Positions 34,110 through 44,942 of a stretch of 64,000 nucleotides of DNA are shown piece by piece. The stretch is from Cololabis saira. Its lineage: Eukaryota; Chordata; Actinopteri; Beloniformes; Belonidae. Position 1 is the stretch's first letter; every line of letters begins with the position of its first letter. The DNA lies in the NCBI RefSeq assembly GCF_033807715.1, contig NC_084590.1, forward strand, positions 3,572,501 to 3,636,500, given 5' to 3'. The notes below the pieces were generated by a model. That model was not told the DNA's origin. It did no database searches and saw nothing but the letters and a program-made list of their open reading frames with translations. A program made the translations under genes and the position numbers.

Positions 34110-34995
34110 GCTGTTAGTCTGAGGGTTCTGAGGCAACATATTCTCCCTTTGTTAACTCCTCTGTCAGTAAAACCTTGTGAGCTTGTCAAAAACGTGGGTG
34201 TTATTTTAGATGCTGATCTTAACTTCCAGAAACACATAGCTAATGTCTCCAGGACTGCCTTCTATCATCTCAGAAATATATCTTAAGTAAGATGCTTTCT
34301 GTCACAATCACGAATCATGAAAAGCTGGTTCATGCCTTTATCTCCAGTAGATTAGATTATTGCAATGCACTTTTTGCAGGACTGACAAAGCAAGTGTTAC
34401 ATAAACTCCAGCTTATTCAAAATGCTGCAGCCAGAATTCTAACCAAAACCAAGAGGTTTGAACACATCACTCCTGTTTTATCCTCTCTTCACCGGCTCCC
34501 TGTTAAACAAAGAGTATATTTTAATGTACTTCTTATTGTCTTTAAATCTATGAATGGCTTAGCTCCCTCCTACATGGTTGACATGCTCACTGAATACATA
34601 CCGGACAGATCCCTTAGATCATCAAATAAGAGTCTTCTCATCATATCTAGAATTTACACTAGATCTGCTCATGGTGCTTTCAGTCACTACTACACTCTCT
34701 GGAACTCCTCTCTGCAGGAACTAAGGTGCTCCAACAGTGCCCTCTTTCAAAAGCAGACTAAAAACGTACCTTTTTGCGTTTGACTAAACTCTACATGATT
34801 GGCTGAGTGATAGCACTTTTATTTTAATGGAATTATTGTTGTTATTGTTGTTTTTCTCTTGACATCCTTTTGTCTGTTTCTGTTATTGTAAACCTGTAAT
34901 TTTATTTATTTATTAATTTATGTATTTAAGCACAGCCCAACCAGTCCATGCTTGTCATGTGTAATGTGCTATATAAATAAATGTGCCTTGCCCTG
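34110..34995 (+). mobile_element. L2-like LINE 3' portion inserted in BEL/Pao
   Basis: Coding frames contain '[20 protein letters not shown]' and then the open frame 34292-34783, followed by a 3' tail with 'gtgctatataaataaatgtg'. BEL/Pao sequence stops at 'FDPIGLL' before it and resumes with 'TPFTIHAKCLFQELWERGL' after it. No clear TSD. Confidence 0.83.
34292..34783 (+). pseudogene. L2-like RT C-terminal domain
   Basis: A 163-codon frame with '[20 protein letters not shown]', '[18 protein letters not shown]' and '[19 protein letters not shown]'. These are conserved blocks at the C-terminus of L2-type ORF2 proteins. The catalytic domain is upstream and lost. Confidence 0.88.
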
Positions 34996-34999
34996 CCTG

Positions 35000-36120
35000 A
35001 CTCCATTCACCATACATGCAAAGTGTCTGTTTCAAGAGCTTTGGGAAAGAGGACTCGAACAGAGGACTGAAGCTCCCTCCAGACTTGGTGGAAATGTGGG
35101 ACCAGTGGTGTGCAGAGCTAACAAAGCTTCACCTGGTGGCCATCCCGAGATGGTACCAAATTGACATTCAACCAAACTCAAAGACGATTAAGCTCCATGT
35201 TTACTGTGATGCTAGTGAAAGGGCATACAGTGCTGTTGCCTATCTGCAAGGACAAAATGAGAGAGGAGAGGTTGTGACAAGTTTTGTTGCATCCAAATCA
35301 AAGCTAGCTCCATTAAAGAAACTGACTTTACCATGCCTAGAGCTGATGGGAACACTGATTAGAGCACGATTAGGGAACAATCTTCTCAAGCCACTGAACA
35401 TTGCCAGAAATCAGCTTCACATTTGGACAGATTCAATGATTGTTCTTCACTGGGTGCGAAGCACAGCACAAAGGTGTGAGTGATTGAAAGAGTGACTGAA
35501 ATACAAGAACTCACAAATTCTGAGTTCTGGTCTCACTGCAGTGGCAAAACTGACCCTGCTGATCTGCCTACCACAGGTCAGAGTGTTGAAAACCTCATTC
35601 AGAGCCAGCTGTGGTGGAGCAGTCCTGCTTCGCTATCAACAACAGATGATGCAAAGAGCATTGATGAGGACTATGTCACAGATGAGGTGAACACTGAGCT
35701 TAGGTCCAAGTTTGAGGCTGCAGTACACTTAACTACCACTGAACAAGCTGAGCAGCTGTTAGACTTAGAGAAGTACAGCAGGTGAGTACTGAGTACTGTG
35801 TGGGTGAAAAGATTCATAGCTAGTGCTTGCTCCCGTCAAAAGACCTAACTGCAGAGGAGCTCACTGCAGCAGAAGTGTGTACTGGGTGAAGGTGATACAA
35901 GAGCAGAGTTTTAGCCAGGAAACCACTCAGTTGGAATCTGGACAAGACATTAAAAGAGAGTCAAAAATTAGAAATCTGAAACCATTTCTGGACGACAATA
36001 GCCTTATTTGTGTAGGAGGCAGACTACAGCACTCAGATCTTAGTTTCAGGGAGCAGCACCCATGTGTGCTACCTACAAAACACAGATACTCAGAGTTACT
36101 AGCTCATTACCTGTTTTAAC
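35000..36120 (+). pseudogene. BEL/Pao RNase H and integrase N-terminal region
   Basis: Frame 35016-35483 carries 'IKLHVYCDASERAYSAVAYL' and 'LELMGTLIRARLGNNLL' (RNase H). The next frame, overlapping at 35480, continues with 'KTDPADLPTTGQSVENLIQS' and a linker. After a stop and frameshift, 35823-36119 has 'SKIRNLKPFLDDNSLICVGG' and 'EQHPCVLPTKHRYSELLAHY', the integrase N-terminal segment. The integrase core is missing. Confidence 0.87.
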
Positions 36121-36125
36121 ATTGT

Positions 36126-36535
36126 TGCCAAGAAAAAACTGGTACAGGCAACTTTTTTAAGCACTCTGGACTACAGTGACATTATTTATATGCATGCTGC
36201 CTCCTCAACACTTCATTGCCTTGACACAGTATATCACAGTGCTTTACGTTTTATTACTAACTCAGCGTTTAGGACACATCACTGTGTTCCCTATTCTCTG
36301 GTCTCCTGGCCCTCACTCACCCTGAAGAGACAACACCATTGGATTATTTTTATTTACAAATCCATCCTGAATAAACTCCCCTCATATCTGTCCAACGTGT
36401 TGTCTCCAGCTCACAGTGTGTACAGCTCTCGCTCTTCCACACGGAAGCTGTAGAAAGTCCCCAGGATTCATACAGAACTTGGCAAAGCAGCTTTCTCCTA
36501 CGCTGCTCCCTGCTCCTGGAACCACATTCAAACTG
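36126..36535 (+). pseudogene. LINE C-terminal fragment (CR1/L2-like)
   Basis: The frame through 36130-36453 encodes 'LDYSDIIYMHAASSTLHCLD', 'VYHSALRFITNSAFRTHHC' and 'FIYKSILNKLPSYLSNVL', a C-terminal domain common to fish jockey-superfamily LINEs. It ends where a different LINE's RT begins. Confidence 0.75.
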
Positions 36536-37420
36536 GAATCTTCCCAAACAAAATGAAAACCCCCAAAGTAATACCCATTTTCAAAAACGGAGATAGACAC
36601 CTTTTGAACAACTACAGACCAATTTCCTTACTGTCTCAATTCTCAAAAATAATACTGTAAAACAGTTGTTTGTCAATAGACTTGATAATTGAAATTCATA
36701 GATAAACACAATTTGCTGAGCAATCATCAATATGGGTTCAGAAGTAATAGGTAATAACCTCAATGGCTGTGATGGTTCTAGTAGAGGAAATTTCAACTAT
36801 CGAGGAATATACAGTGGGGGTGTTTATTGACCTGAAGAAAGCATTTGATGCCATAGATCATAATCTTTTATTAAATAAACTAGAGAGATATGGTGTCAGA
36901 GGGATTGCCAATTCATTTTGATTTGATTTGATTTATTTTATTTTTGTATGTAAAAAAAAACAACACTTCATGAGAAGTTTAAGAAAACAAAACAACAAAA
37001 CAAACAATTTCATCCTTTAAAACTTGCTATCTTGATTTACATGTGCCAAAAAAGGAGTAGGAAGAAGTGTAAACTTATGTATAAAGAGTTATCTTGCTGA
37101 TAGATTTCAATATGTTGAATTAAATAATATAAAATTGGAACTAGAAAGAGTCACGTTCGGCGTCCCACAAGGCTCCGTGCTAGGTCCTAAATTGTTCATA
37201 TTATATATAAATGATATTTGTAAAGTGTCTAAGATAATAAAATATGTCTTGTTTGCTGACGACACAAAACTTTATTGTTCAGGGAAGAATTTGGAACAGC
37301 TGTTGAATGTGGTGGAAGGAAAACTGAAAAATATGAACGCATGGTTTGATATCAATAAACTATCATTAAATGTAACTAAACTAAGTTAATATTTTTTGGC
37401 CATAGAAAAATAAATAATCA
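36536..37420 (+). pseudogene. LINE reverse transcriptase, interrupted
   Basis: Starts with 'MKTPKVIPIFKNGDRHLLNN' and 'YRPISLLSQFSK', then 'GVFIDLKKAFDAIDHNLL' (motif A, about 36820-36860). After a 170-bp insertion it continues with 'VTFGVPQGSVLGPKLFILYI' and 'YVLFADDTKLYCSG' (about 37240-37280). An earlier stop at about 36658 and small gaps make it inactive. The clade is jockey-superfamily; the family is not assigned. Confidence 0.83.
36915..37085 (-). mobile_element. LINE 3'-end insertion
   Basis: On minus it ends in (AATCA)n-type repeats (plus 'ttgatttgatttgattta') and contains the complement of 'aaaggagtaggaagaagtg', a motif I associate with fish LINE 3' UTRs. It splits the surrounding RT frame, which resumes with 'YLADRFQYVELNN'. 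Confidence 0.65.
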
Positions 37421-37561
37421 AATGACAATAATAATTAAAGCTGCAAGCAGCGATGAACGGGCCCTCGCACCCTTGTGCACGTTCAGGCTGCAGTGGAAGC
37501 TTGTATGACTTACATGTAGATTCTTCAGGCTGGACATTTAGCGGATGACACCAGCCACTAC

Positions 37562-38045
37562 TCTCTATATCAAACAATTCAAAAGTTATGGCAGAAAGTA
37601 GGAACTATCAGATATCGACCAATCAGATGAAGGGGCGGGGCTAAATTGCAGCAATTATGTTCAAGGACTCAAAACCATGTCCGATGACACCACCCACGAG
37701 TCTTTATGTCAAAGCATTCAAAGGTTATTGCTGAACATCGGAACTATGAAATATCGACCAATCAGAAAAAGGGGCGGGGCTAATTCAGGCTAATGAAGGT
37801 CAAATACTCAAAACCATGTCCGATGACACCACCCACAAGTCTTTATGTCAAACCATTCAAAAGTTACGGCAGAAAATCGGCACTATCACATATCGACCAA
37901 TCAGAAGAAGGGGCGGGGCTAATTCATGCCAAGGAAGGTCAAGTACTCAATACCGAGTCCGTTGACACCACCCATAACTCTTTATATCACACCATTCAAA
38001 AGTTATGGCAGAAAATAGGGACTATCAAATATGGACCAACCAGAT
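37562..38045 (+). repeat. Four 139-bp tandem units with CCAAT and GC boxes
   Basis: The phase marker 'tct(t/c)tat' occurs at 37562, 37701, 37840 and 37979, spaced exactly 139 bp. CCAATCAG occurs at 37619, 37758 and 37897, each followed 8 bp later by GGGGCGGGG (37632, 37771, 37910). The fourth unit is CCAACCAG and is cut by the 588-bp insertion. Confidence 0.9.
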
Positions 38046-38049
38046 GAAG

Positions 38050-38637
38050 TTCCTGGGTACGACGTAGTTCCTGGGTACAACGTTAAACTGCATCCGACGG
38101 TGGGGGCCTGGACCTAGGGGACGGAATGAAGGTACCCCTAACCACTGTCACCTCCAGGCGGCCTCTGGCAAAGGCTCAGTACCTGTCATCACCCAAACCA
38201 GGGTTACGGTGAAGACCCCTCCTGCCTTGTGGGACACCTTTGGGAGAAGGAAAGGCTATGGGAGTAAACCCAGACAAAAAATCAGGAGTGGGGCCCCTTA
38301 GGCAGCTGGGTGTCACCGCTGACCCCCTACCGGCAGCTCCTGCAGCCAAGCTGATGCCAAACGTATTGCCCTGCTTTCCTTTGGACCACATCAGCAAGGC
38401 CGAGAGGGGGATCCTGATGAGTGGGCACCCCAGGATTACCATATATTTTTCCTAGGCATGTGCCCTGGAGAGGTCACTTCAGTGCCGCTGACCCACAGCG
38501 ACAGAAACAACACGGGGGACAGCAGTCACACGTTATTTGTCACTCAAGAATCGGACTGTTCAGCCACAGCAAGGCCTGTAACCCATCAACAGACTAATTC
38601 CTGGCGCATACTCCATTGTCTTGCAAGACAGAAGGAA
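38050..38637. mobile_element. Unclassified 588-bp insert with 15-bp imperfect TSD
   Basis: The target ACCAA(C/T)(C/A)AGATGAAG is present at 38035-38049 and 38638-38652, and the host repeat resumes on both sides. The insert opens with two near-identical 18-bp units (ttcctgggtacgacgtag; ttcctgggtacaacgtta), is GC-richer than its surroundings, lacks terminal inverted repeats and a poly(A), and has no open frame above 88 codons. A 5'-truncated LINE or SINE-like unit is possible, but I recognise no family. Confidence 0.55.
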
Positions 38638-39038
38638 ACCAATAAGATGAAGTGGTGGCGCTCTTTTTGGCATCTATCGTCGCCGCGGTAATGCTTTTGA
38701 CTGAGAAAAGTAAAGCGCGTTGTTGCAGGATGGAGATGCACATTTTTTTTTTAATTCAAGATCTTTTTATTAAAATTTTCACAAAGTAAAAAAGGTGAAA
38801 TGCTGCATGTCAATTACAAACATTTTGATTAGGCATGGGCATGTTAATCATAGCATACACCAGTGTACAGAATATAAAAAACAATTAAACAGTATGAAAA
38901 AATATAAAATAGTAACAAAAACAAACTACAGACCAAACTAATCCCTCCCCTGTCACTGCCAGATTACTAATCACAATATGAGGTCACTCTAACATCAAAA
39001 GCCTGCACTAGGAATATAAAAGAAATATGAAGTATAGT

Positions 39039-42000
39039 TCACAGGGTCTGGAATGCTTCTAGAAAAGGTCCCCACACTTTCTGGAACTTATTTGATTGCT
39101 GAAGCGAGTATCTAATTTTCTCCAGTTTTAAGCAGGACATGATGTCTTCCAGCCATTGTGCACGAGTAGGAGGGAAGGGATCCTTCCACCTGAACAGAAT
39201 TGCCCGACGAGCCAAAAGGGAGGCAAAAGACAAAGTGTGCCCCTGTGCAGTGGTTAACTTCCTTCCTCCCTCCATGACCCCAAACAGGGCAGTCAGTGGG
39301 TTTGGTTCTAATCTGATTTTAAGCACCAGAGAGAGAGTATGAAATACTTCCATCCAGTACTTGTTTAGACATGTGCAGGACCAGTACATGTGGATGAGAG
39401 AGGCTTCTGCTACTTTACATCTTACACAGTATGGACTAATATCTGGGTACATGGAGGATAACTTTGCTTTGGAAATATGAGCCCTGTGTACCACTTTAAA
39501 CTGAATTAAGCAGTGACGTGCGCACAGGGAGGTTGTATTAACCAGTTTGAGTATGGACTCCCAGGTATCCTCTGATAAGGGAAGCCCTAAGTCCTGCTCC
39601 CATGCTGCTTTGAGTTTATCTGTAGGGGCACTCTTAAGATCCAGCAACATGCCATAGAAAGACGAAATGGAGCCCCTTTTTGAATGGGTCTGTGGCAAGA
39701 ACTTTGTCAACTGTGGTCGAGCCTATCGATGCACCAGGGCTGGGTGTCTGGGAAAGAACAAAATGTCTAGCCTGAAGATACCTAAAGAAATGTGATTTTG
39801 GAAGGCTGAATTTACTACTTAACTGCTCAAAAGATGCCACGGTGCCGTCTATGAACATATCTCTAAAACGAATCATACCCCTCCTGTGCCATTCCTGGAA
39901 GGTGGGGTCCTCAAGGGATGGTTTGAAAGAGTGATTTGATGCAATGGGGCTAAGAAGAGAGAAGCTGTGAAAACCAAAAAACTTCCTAAATTGGGCCCAA
40001 ATTCTAAGAGAATGTTTAACCACTGGGTTTTTGATTGATTTAAGTGAAGGAAGTGGAAGTGAGGAGCCGAGTAGGGCAGAAATTGACAGGTCATCAGTTG
40101 GATGTAACTCCATCGCCACCCAGTCAGGGCGGTCAGCGCCGTCGCAGTAGAAGGACCAGAATGCAAGGCAGCGCAGGTTAGCAGCCCAATAATAATAACG
40201 AAAGTTTGGGAGGGCCAGACCACCTGCAGACTTAATTTTTTGAAGGTGAGTTTTGTTCAAACGTGGCCGTTTACCCCGCCATAGGTATGAAGATATAACT
40301 GAGTCAAGGGACTGAAAAAAAGAACCAGGAATAAAGAGTGGTAAGGTCTGGAAAAGGTACAAAAATTTAGGTAAAATGGTCATTTTAACTGAATTGATGC
40401 GACCCACAAGAGACATTGACAGGGGTGACCATTGTGTAAGGGTTTGTTTGGTCTCATTTAACAATGAAATAAGATTCTCTTGGAGCAGGTCTTTGTGTTT
40501 CCTTGTCACAGATATGCCTAAATAGGAGAATTTGTCATTTGCGATTTTAAAGGGAAAATTGGAAAGGTCTAAAGCATACGATTCGAGATTGGTAGGGAAA
40601 AGCTCACTTTTGCTGAGATTCAGTTTATAGCCTGAGAGTTTCCCAAACTGACTGAGAAGTGACAGCGCAGGGGGTAGTGAGGCCAGAGGGTGAGAGATGA
40701 AAAGCAAGAGGTCATCGGCATAAAGCGAGACCTTATGTTCCCTGCCACCTCTCCAGATACCGGACACATCCTCACAAGATCGGAGCGCTGTGGCAAGCGG
40801 TTCGATAGCCATGTCAAAAAGCATGGGACTAAGGGGGCACCCCTGACGGGTTCCACGATGCAGATTAAATGGTTTTGACCGTTGAGAGTTAGTACGAATT
40901 GAGGCTGTTGGGTGTAAATAGAGAAGTTTAATCCACAGAGCAAAGTTCGGACCAAAACCAAACCTGTCCAGCACAGCAAAGAGATAATCCCATTGGACGC
41001 GATCAAATGCTTTCTCCGCATCCAGAGAGACAACGCATTCAGGGATAGCCTCAGAGGCAGAGTAGATAATATTGAACAGTCGCCTTGTGTTGAAGTAAGA
41101 CTGCCTACCTTTAATGAAGCCAGTTTGGTCTTCAGATATAATTGTGGGGAGGGCATTCTCCAGCCTATGGGCTAGGACTTTAGCTAGGATTTTAGCATCT
41201 GTGTTTAAGAGGGAGATGGGCCTGTAGGAGGCGCATTCAGTAGGATCCTTCCCTTTTTTAGCTATGAGGGTGATGCAGGCCTCCGAAAAAGAAGGAGGAA
41301 GGGAACCGAGGCTGAAGGATTCTGAAAGAACTGTAGATAGCAGTGGGGAAAGCAGAGTAGAAAATTTCTTTAGAAATTCCGCCGGGAAGCCATCAGGGCC
41401 AGGACATTTACCCGACTGCAGTGAAGAAATGGCTCGAGTAATTTCCATCAGGGATATCGGTTCTTCTAATGTCTTCCTTAGATCTGGTGAAAGACTGGGA
41501 ATACTAAGACTATTTAAAAAGTCCGCAATCTCATCTCGATCAGTCTGAGATTCCGAGGTGTATAGCTGGGTATAAAAGTCCCTGAATGCTTCATTTATGA
41601 GTAAGTGGTCTGTAGTTACATGGCCATTTGGTAATCGAATCTTAGAAATATTTTGTTTAGCCTTAGAGCCTTTAAGTTGGTTGGCTAATAATTTGTCAGA
41701 TTTGTCTCCATAAACATAAAACCTGGTTTTACTTTTCAGAAGTGACTGTTCAATTGGGTGAGTGGTAAGCAGGTCAAATTTAGTTTTAAGTTCTAGCCGC
41801 TTTTTGTAAAGATCTGGGGATTTAGTCCGAGAATATTCTTCATCGACCTCTTTGATTTGGCGGGCAAGGTCTGATCGCTCCCTATAAGATTTTTGCCTCA
41901 CCCTAGCAGTGTAGGATATAATCTGTCCCCGGAGATAAGCCTTGAGGGAGTCCCAGACAGTTAGACTAGACATTCCTGGAGTCATATTCGTGGATAGGAA

Positions 42001-42813
42001 AAAGGCTATTTCCGTTTCCATAGATTTAACAAAATTTGTGTCCGACAGCAGAGTTGAATTGAATCGCCACTGTCTGTCTCTCTGAGGTAGGTCAGGAAGG
42101 GACATGGTTAGAACCACAGGAGCGTGGTCGGAAATGACAATGCTCTGATAAGCACAGGAATGAACCAGGGGAATCAGTTGATTATCAATAAAAAAATAAT
42201 CAATCCTCGAGTATGTGTGGTGCACTTGTGAGAAAAAGGAGTATTCTCTGTCACATGGATGTAAAGAACGCCACACATCACAAACACCGTAGTCAGAAAG
42301 GAACGCCTGAATAAGACGGGCTGACTTACTTGCTGTGCCGGGGTTGGTAGAGGATCGGTCTAGGACTGGGTCGAGCCAGCAATTAAAATCACCACCCAGT
42401 ATGAGAGAATATGTATTAAGGTCAGGGAGCAGTGAAAACAGTCGTTCAAAAAAGACTGCATCATCTGAATTAGGGGCATAAACGTTCACAAGTACGACCA
42501 ATGTATTGAATAATTTCCCAGAAACGATCACGTAGCGACCAAACTTGTCAGAAATCACATTGTGCTGCTCAAATGAAACATCCTGACTGATCAGAACTGA
42601 AACTCCTCGGGCCTTAGCTTGAAAGGAGGAGTGAAATCTCTGCCCTGACCACCTCGGGAACAGGCGGCTATTATCAGAACTGCGAATATGAGTTTCTTGT
42701 AGAAAGGCTATTTCTGTTTTAAGGTGTTTTAGATGTGAGAAGATCCTCTTCCTTTTAACAGGGTGATTCAGACCCTTAACATTCCAGCTCACCAACTTCA
42801 AGTATCTACTCAT
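39039..42813 (-). pseudogene. L1-type ORF2: AP endonuclease plus reverse transcriptase, one frameshift
   Basis: The 1059-codon frame 42813-39634 begins 'SRYLKLVSWNVKGLNHPVK'. The endonuclease occupies about residues 1-235 with 'AFLQETHIRSS', 'LILGGDFNCWLDPVLDR' (about 139) and 'VISDHAPVVL' (about 228). RT lies about residues 500-770 with 'ASYRPISLLNTDAKILAKVL', 'VSLDAEKAFDRVQWDYLF' (about 600), 'GTRQGCPLSPMLFDMAIEP' and 'VSLYADDLLLFIS' (about 698). A shift near 39690, in a homopolymer-rich stretch, moves the C-terminus into frame 39710-39039, which has 'SPYCVRCKVAEASLIHMYWS', a C-terminal Cys-rich region. Joined, it would be about 1,258 residues, the normal size for fish L1-type ORF2. Confidence 0.93.
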
Positions 42814-43560
42814 AATATCTAAGAAGAAAAATTAGGTGTGCACAATGACCTAGGCAGAAAAAAAGAAAACGGAAAGGAGGTTGAATGTGACCCACATTAA
42901 GTAATGAGTTGAAAAGAGTTAATGCAAAGTTTCTGGCAGTGACATATCCCCCCGACCCACCCCCCCCAACTAAGACAGCTGCTATAGAAAAATAAAAAAA
43001 AAGCAGCAAGCTCTTCAAAACAAACAAAGTGCAATAACGCATCTTCCAATCCTACACACTAATAGCTTTTGCTCCCGTATCATGGGTGTATACATATTAG
43101 CACCTTAAAACGTGTAGATATAAATAAAAAAAAGAAATACCCTCTCAAATCTTGACCTGGAAGTCCCGATATGAGCCCAGAAATATTTGTACAAAAATAT
43201 AAAATATAAAACGTCCGACTTAAGCAGCGTAAAAGTAAGGTTAACAGCTTACAATTATTACAAAACTTATAGGTAAATCGGAAAAGCTTTTTTTTTTTTT
43301 TTCTCTCCCTCTTCACCACTTATTTTCCCCCTTCCCTCAAATAGCCAAAAAGAACTGCAAATTAATAATATTTGCAAAAGGGCAGTCAAACTAACAACAG
43401 AGAAAATACTGGTTGTCGCGGGGTTACTCACCCTCCCCTCAGGAATAATGTGGCTCACGTAAAAAAAAAAAAAGAGAGAGAAAAAAAAAAAGTCAGTCCG
43501 TGAGCGTCAGTGAGCCGCACCGGGCTGCAGGCGGAGCCGTGACAGCCTCCAACAGTCCCG

Positions 43561-44499
43561 TTACGGCGGGTTTGAAGTTTTGCTGCGACTCATGATGAAT
43601 TTGCGCGCCTCATCCACGGAGCCGATCCACTTCCTGGCCCCCCCGGACAGCGTGAGCTGGAGCCGGGCGGGGAAGAGCAGAGCCGGCCTCAGACCCAGCT
43701 GGTAGAGCTCCGACATGACTCCGCTGTATTCCGCTCGTTGGCTGGCAACTTCGGGGCTGTAATCCTCCACTATCCGGATGGGGTGGCCGCGATATTCCAC
43801 CTTTCCTCTCCGGCGCGCCTCCCTGATGAGGATATCTCTCGTCTGGTACCGGTGAAGGCGGAGGATGACCGGACGCGGTCTCTGTCCCGGGGCCGGCTTG
43901 GCGGCGAGCGAGCGGTGCGCTCTGTCTATCTCTGGCGGTGACGGCAGCGTATCGTTCCCGAACACCTCACACAGCAGCTTGGAGAAGAAAGCCGTTGGAG
44001 ACCCGCTCTCGGTAGACTCCGGTAAGCCCAGGATACGGATGTTCTGCCTTCTGCTTCGGCTTTCCAAATCCACCACCTTAGCCTTCAGCCGAGCATTATC
44101 ATCCCGTAGAGTCGAGCAGATGCCTTCAAGGTCCGTAACTCGCTGGCTGAGGTCTTCTGTGGCGAGTTCAAGGGACGAAACCCATTGGCCATGGTCCTCG
44201 ACCGCGAGCCGCGTTTGGTCGAGTTTGGAGTCGAGCTGACTGAAAGTATTTTTGAACTCGGCGGCCAGGGCAGCGCGGTGTTCCTCCAGCAACGTGGTAA
44301 TGGCCGCCAGGGTTAAGACAGCGCCAGCCTCGTCCTTTTTTCCCGACTTGCCGCTCTTCGAAGCCATCTCGGAGGTAAGTGGGCTCGTTCGAGACAAAAA
44401 AAAAGAAAAACAGCAACAGGGAATCCCTTTTAAAGGAAAAAGTTTGAAAGTTTGAGGGCTTGGTGGTTTAAAAAGTTTGGCACTCACGGGAGCACTCAC
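43561..44499 (-). CDS. L1-type ORF1 RNA-binding protein
   Basis: Open for 312 codons; the Met at 44367-44365 ('MASKSGKSGKKDEAGAV') is the likely start, giving 268 residues, because the residues before it look like translated 5' UTR. From that Met: an N-terminal basic tail, a coiled coil at about 20-100 (heptads in 'LEGICSTLRDDNARLKAKVV'), an RRM-like domain starting 'RRQNIRILGLPEST', then the C-terminal domain with 'RPRPVILRLHRYQTRDILI' and 'IRIVEDYSPEVASQR'. L1 ORF1p trimerises through the coiled coil and coats the element RNA. No disruption is seen. It sits 747 bp upstream of ORF2. Confidence 0.92.
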   Translation of the reverse strand: MSAPVSAKLFKPPSPQTFKLFPLKGIPCCCFSFFLSRTSPLTSEMASKSGKSGKKDEAGAVLTLAAITTLLEEHRAALAAEFKNTFSQLDSKLDQTRLAVEDHGQWVSSLELATEDLSQRVTDLEGICSTLRDDNARLKAKVVDLESRSRRQNIRILGLPESTESGSPTAFFSKLLCEVFGNDTLPSPPEIDRAHRSLAAKPAPGQRPRPVILRLHRYQTRDILIREARRRGKVEYRGHPIRIVEDYSPEVASQRAEYSGVMSELYQLGLRPALLFPARLQLTLSGGARKWIGSVDEARKFIMSRSKTSNPP

Positions 44500-44942
44500 G
44501 AAACACGTCTACTCCATCTGCTCACCAACCGGAAGCCCCGGAGATGCACATTTTGATGTATAACACACCTGGGTGGACGTTACGGCTCTGGCCGTATTAA
44601 CTGCCGAAGGAATGGTATAAATTGCGCCAAAATTAGACGATTAATTGAAAATGGCCGACTTCCTGTTCGGTTTCGGCCATGGCACCAAGAGACTTTTCTT
44701 TAAGTTGCAACATGATACAGATGTGTACCGATTTTCGTGCATGTACGTCAAACCGTGTTGTGGGGCTTGAGGCACAAAGTTTTCTAGGGGGCGCCTGACT
44801 TGCGTGCAAAATGTTGTGACTTTTGGGGCACGTTTAGGGGGGCAAAAAGGCCCTCCTTTCGTCAGAAAAAGAAAGAAAAAAAAAAAAAAAAAAAATCCTA
44901 CAGATACAATAGGGGCTTCGCACTGTAAGTGCTCGGGCCCTA

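Larger units (their letters stand above)
33621..36125 (+). mobile_element. BEL/Pao retrotransposon remnant, split by an L2 LINE
   Basis: Order along plus: RT with 'RVFFDASSHKEGCPSLND' (about 33690), 'SRVVFRVSPSPFLLAATIRK' (about 33840) and, frameshifted, 'LYMDDFISSSAD' (about 33955); 'AQIFDPIGLL' (about 34086); an L2 insertion; then RNase H and the integrase N-terminus up to 36120. These are BEL/Pao signatures. Multiple frameshifts and stops occur, and no LTRs are seen. Confidence 0.85.
38747..44539 (-). mobile_element. L1-type LINE, near full length, 15-bp TSD
   Basis: GGAGATGCACATTTT is exact at 38732-38746 and 44540-44554. The 3' A-tail (plus-strand T run at 38743-38752) is at the left. 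The element is 5.8 kb with a GC-rich 5' UTR, ORF1, a 747-bp inter-ORF spacer, ORF2 and an approximately 290-bp 3' UTR. Only one frameshift is detected. Copy B at 7330-7344 shows the uninterrupted target, confirming target-primed insertion into the dispersed repeat. Confidence 0.93.
37431..44942 (+). mobile_element. CTGCAAGCAGC family copy C, with two insertions
   Basis: Begins AATTAAAGCTGCAAGCAGCG and 'atgaacgggccctcgcac', holds four 139-bp units (37562-38045), and ends with 'acaataggggcttcgcactg', 'taagtgctcgggcccta'. It is interrupted by an unclassified 588-bp segment (38050-38637) and by the L1-type element (38747-44539). Removing both leaves a copy of about 1.1 kb collinear with copies B and D. 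The end segment has a short hairpin GCACT-gta-AGTGC shortly before the terminal CTAA. Confidence 0.78.

Noticed and set aside
38240..38691. Two short plus-strand frames in the unclassified insert
   Set aside because: 71 and 77 codons, no domain, and interrupted relative to each other.
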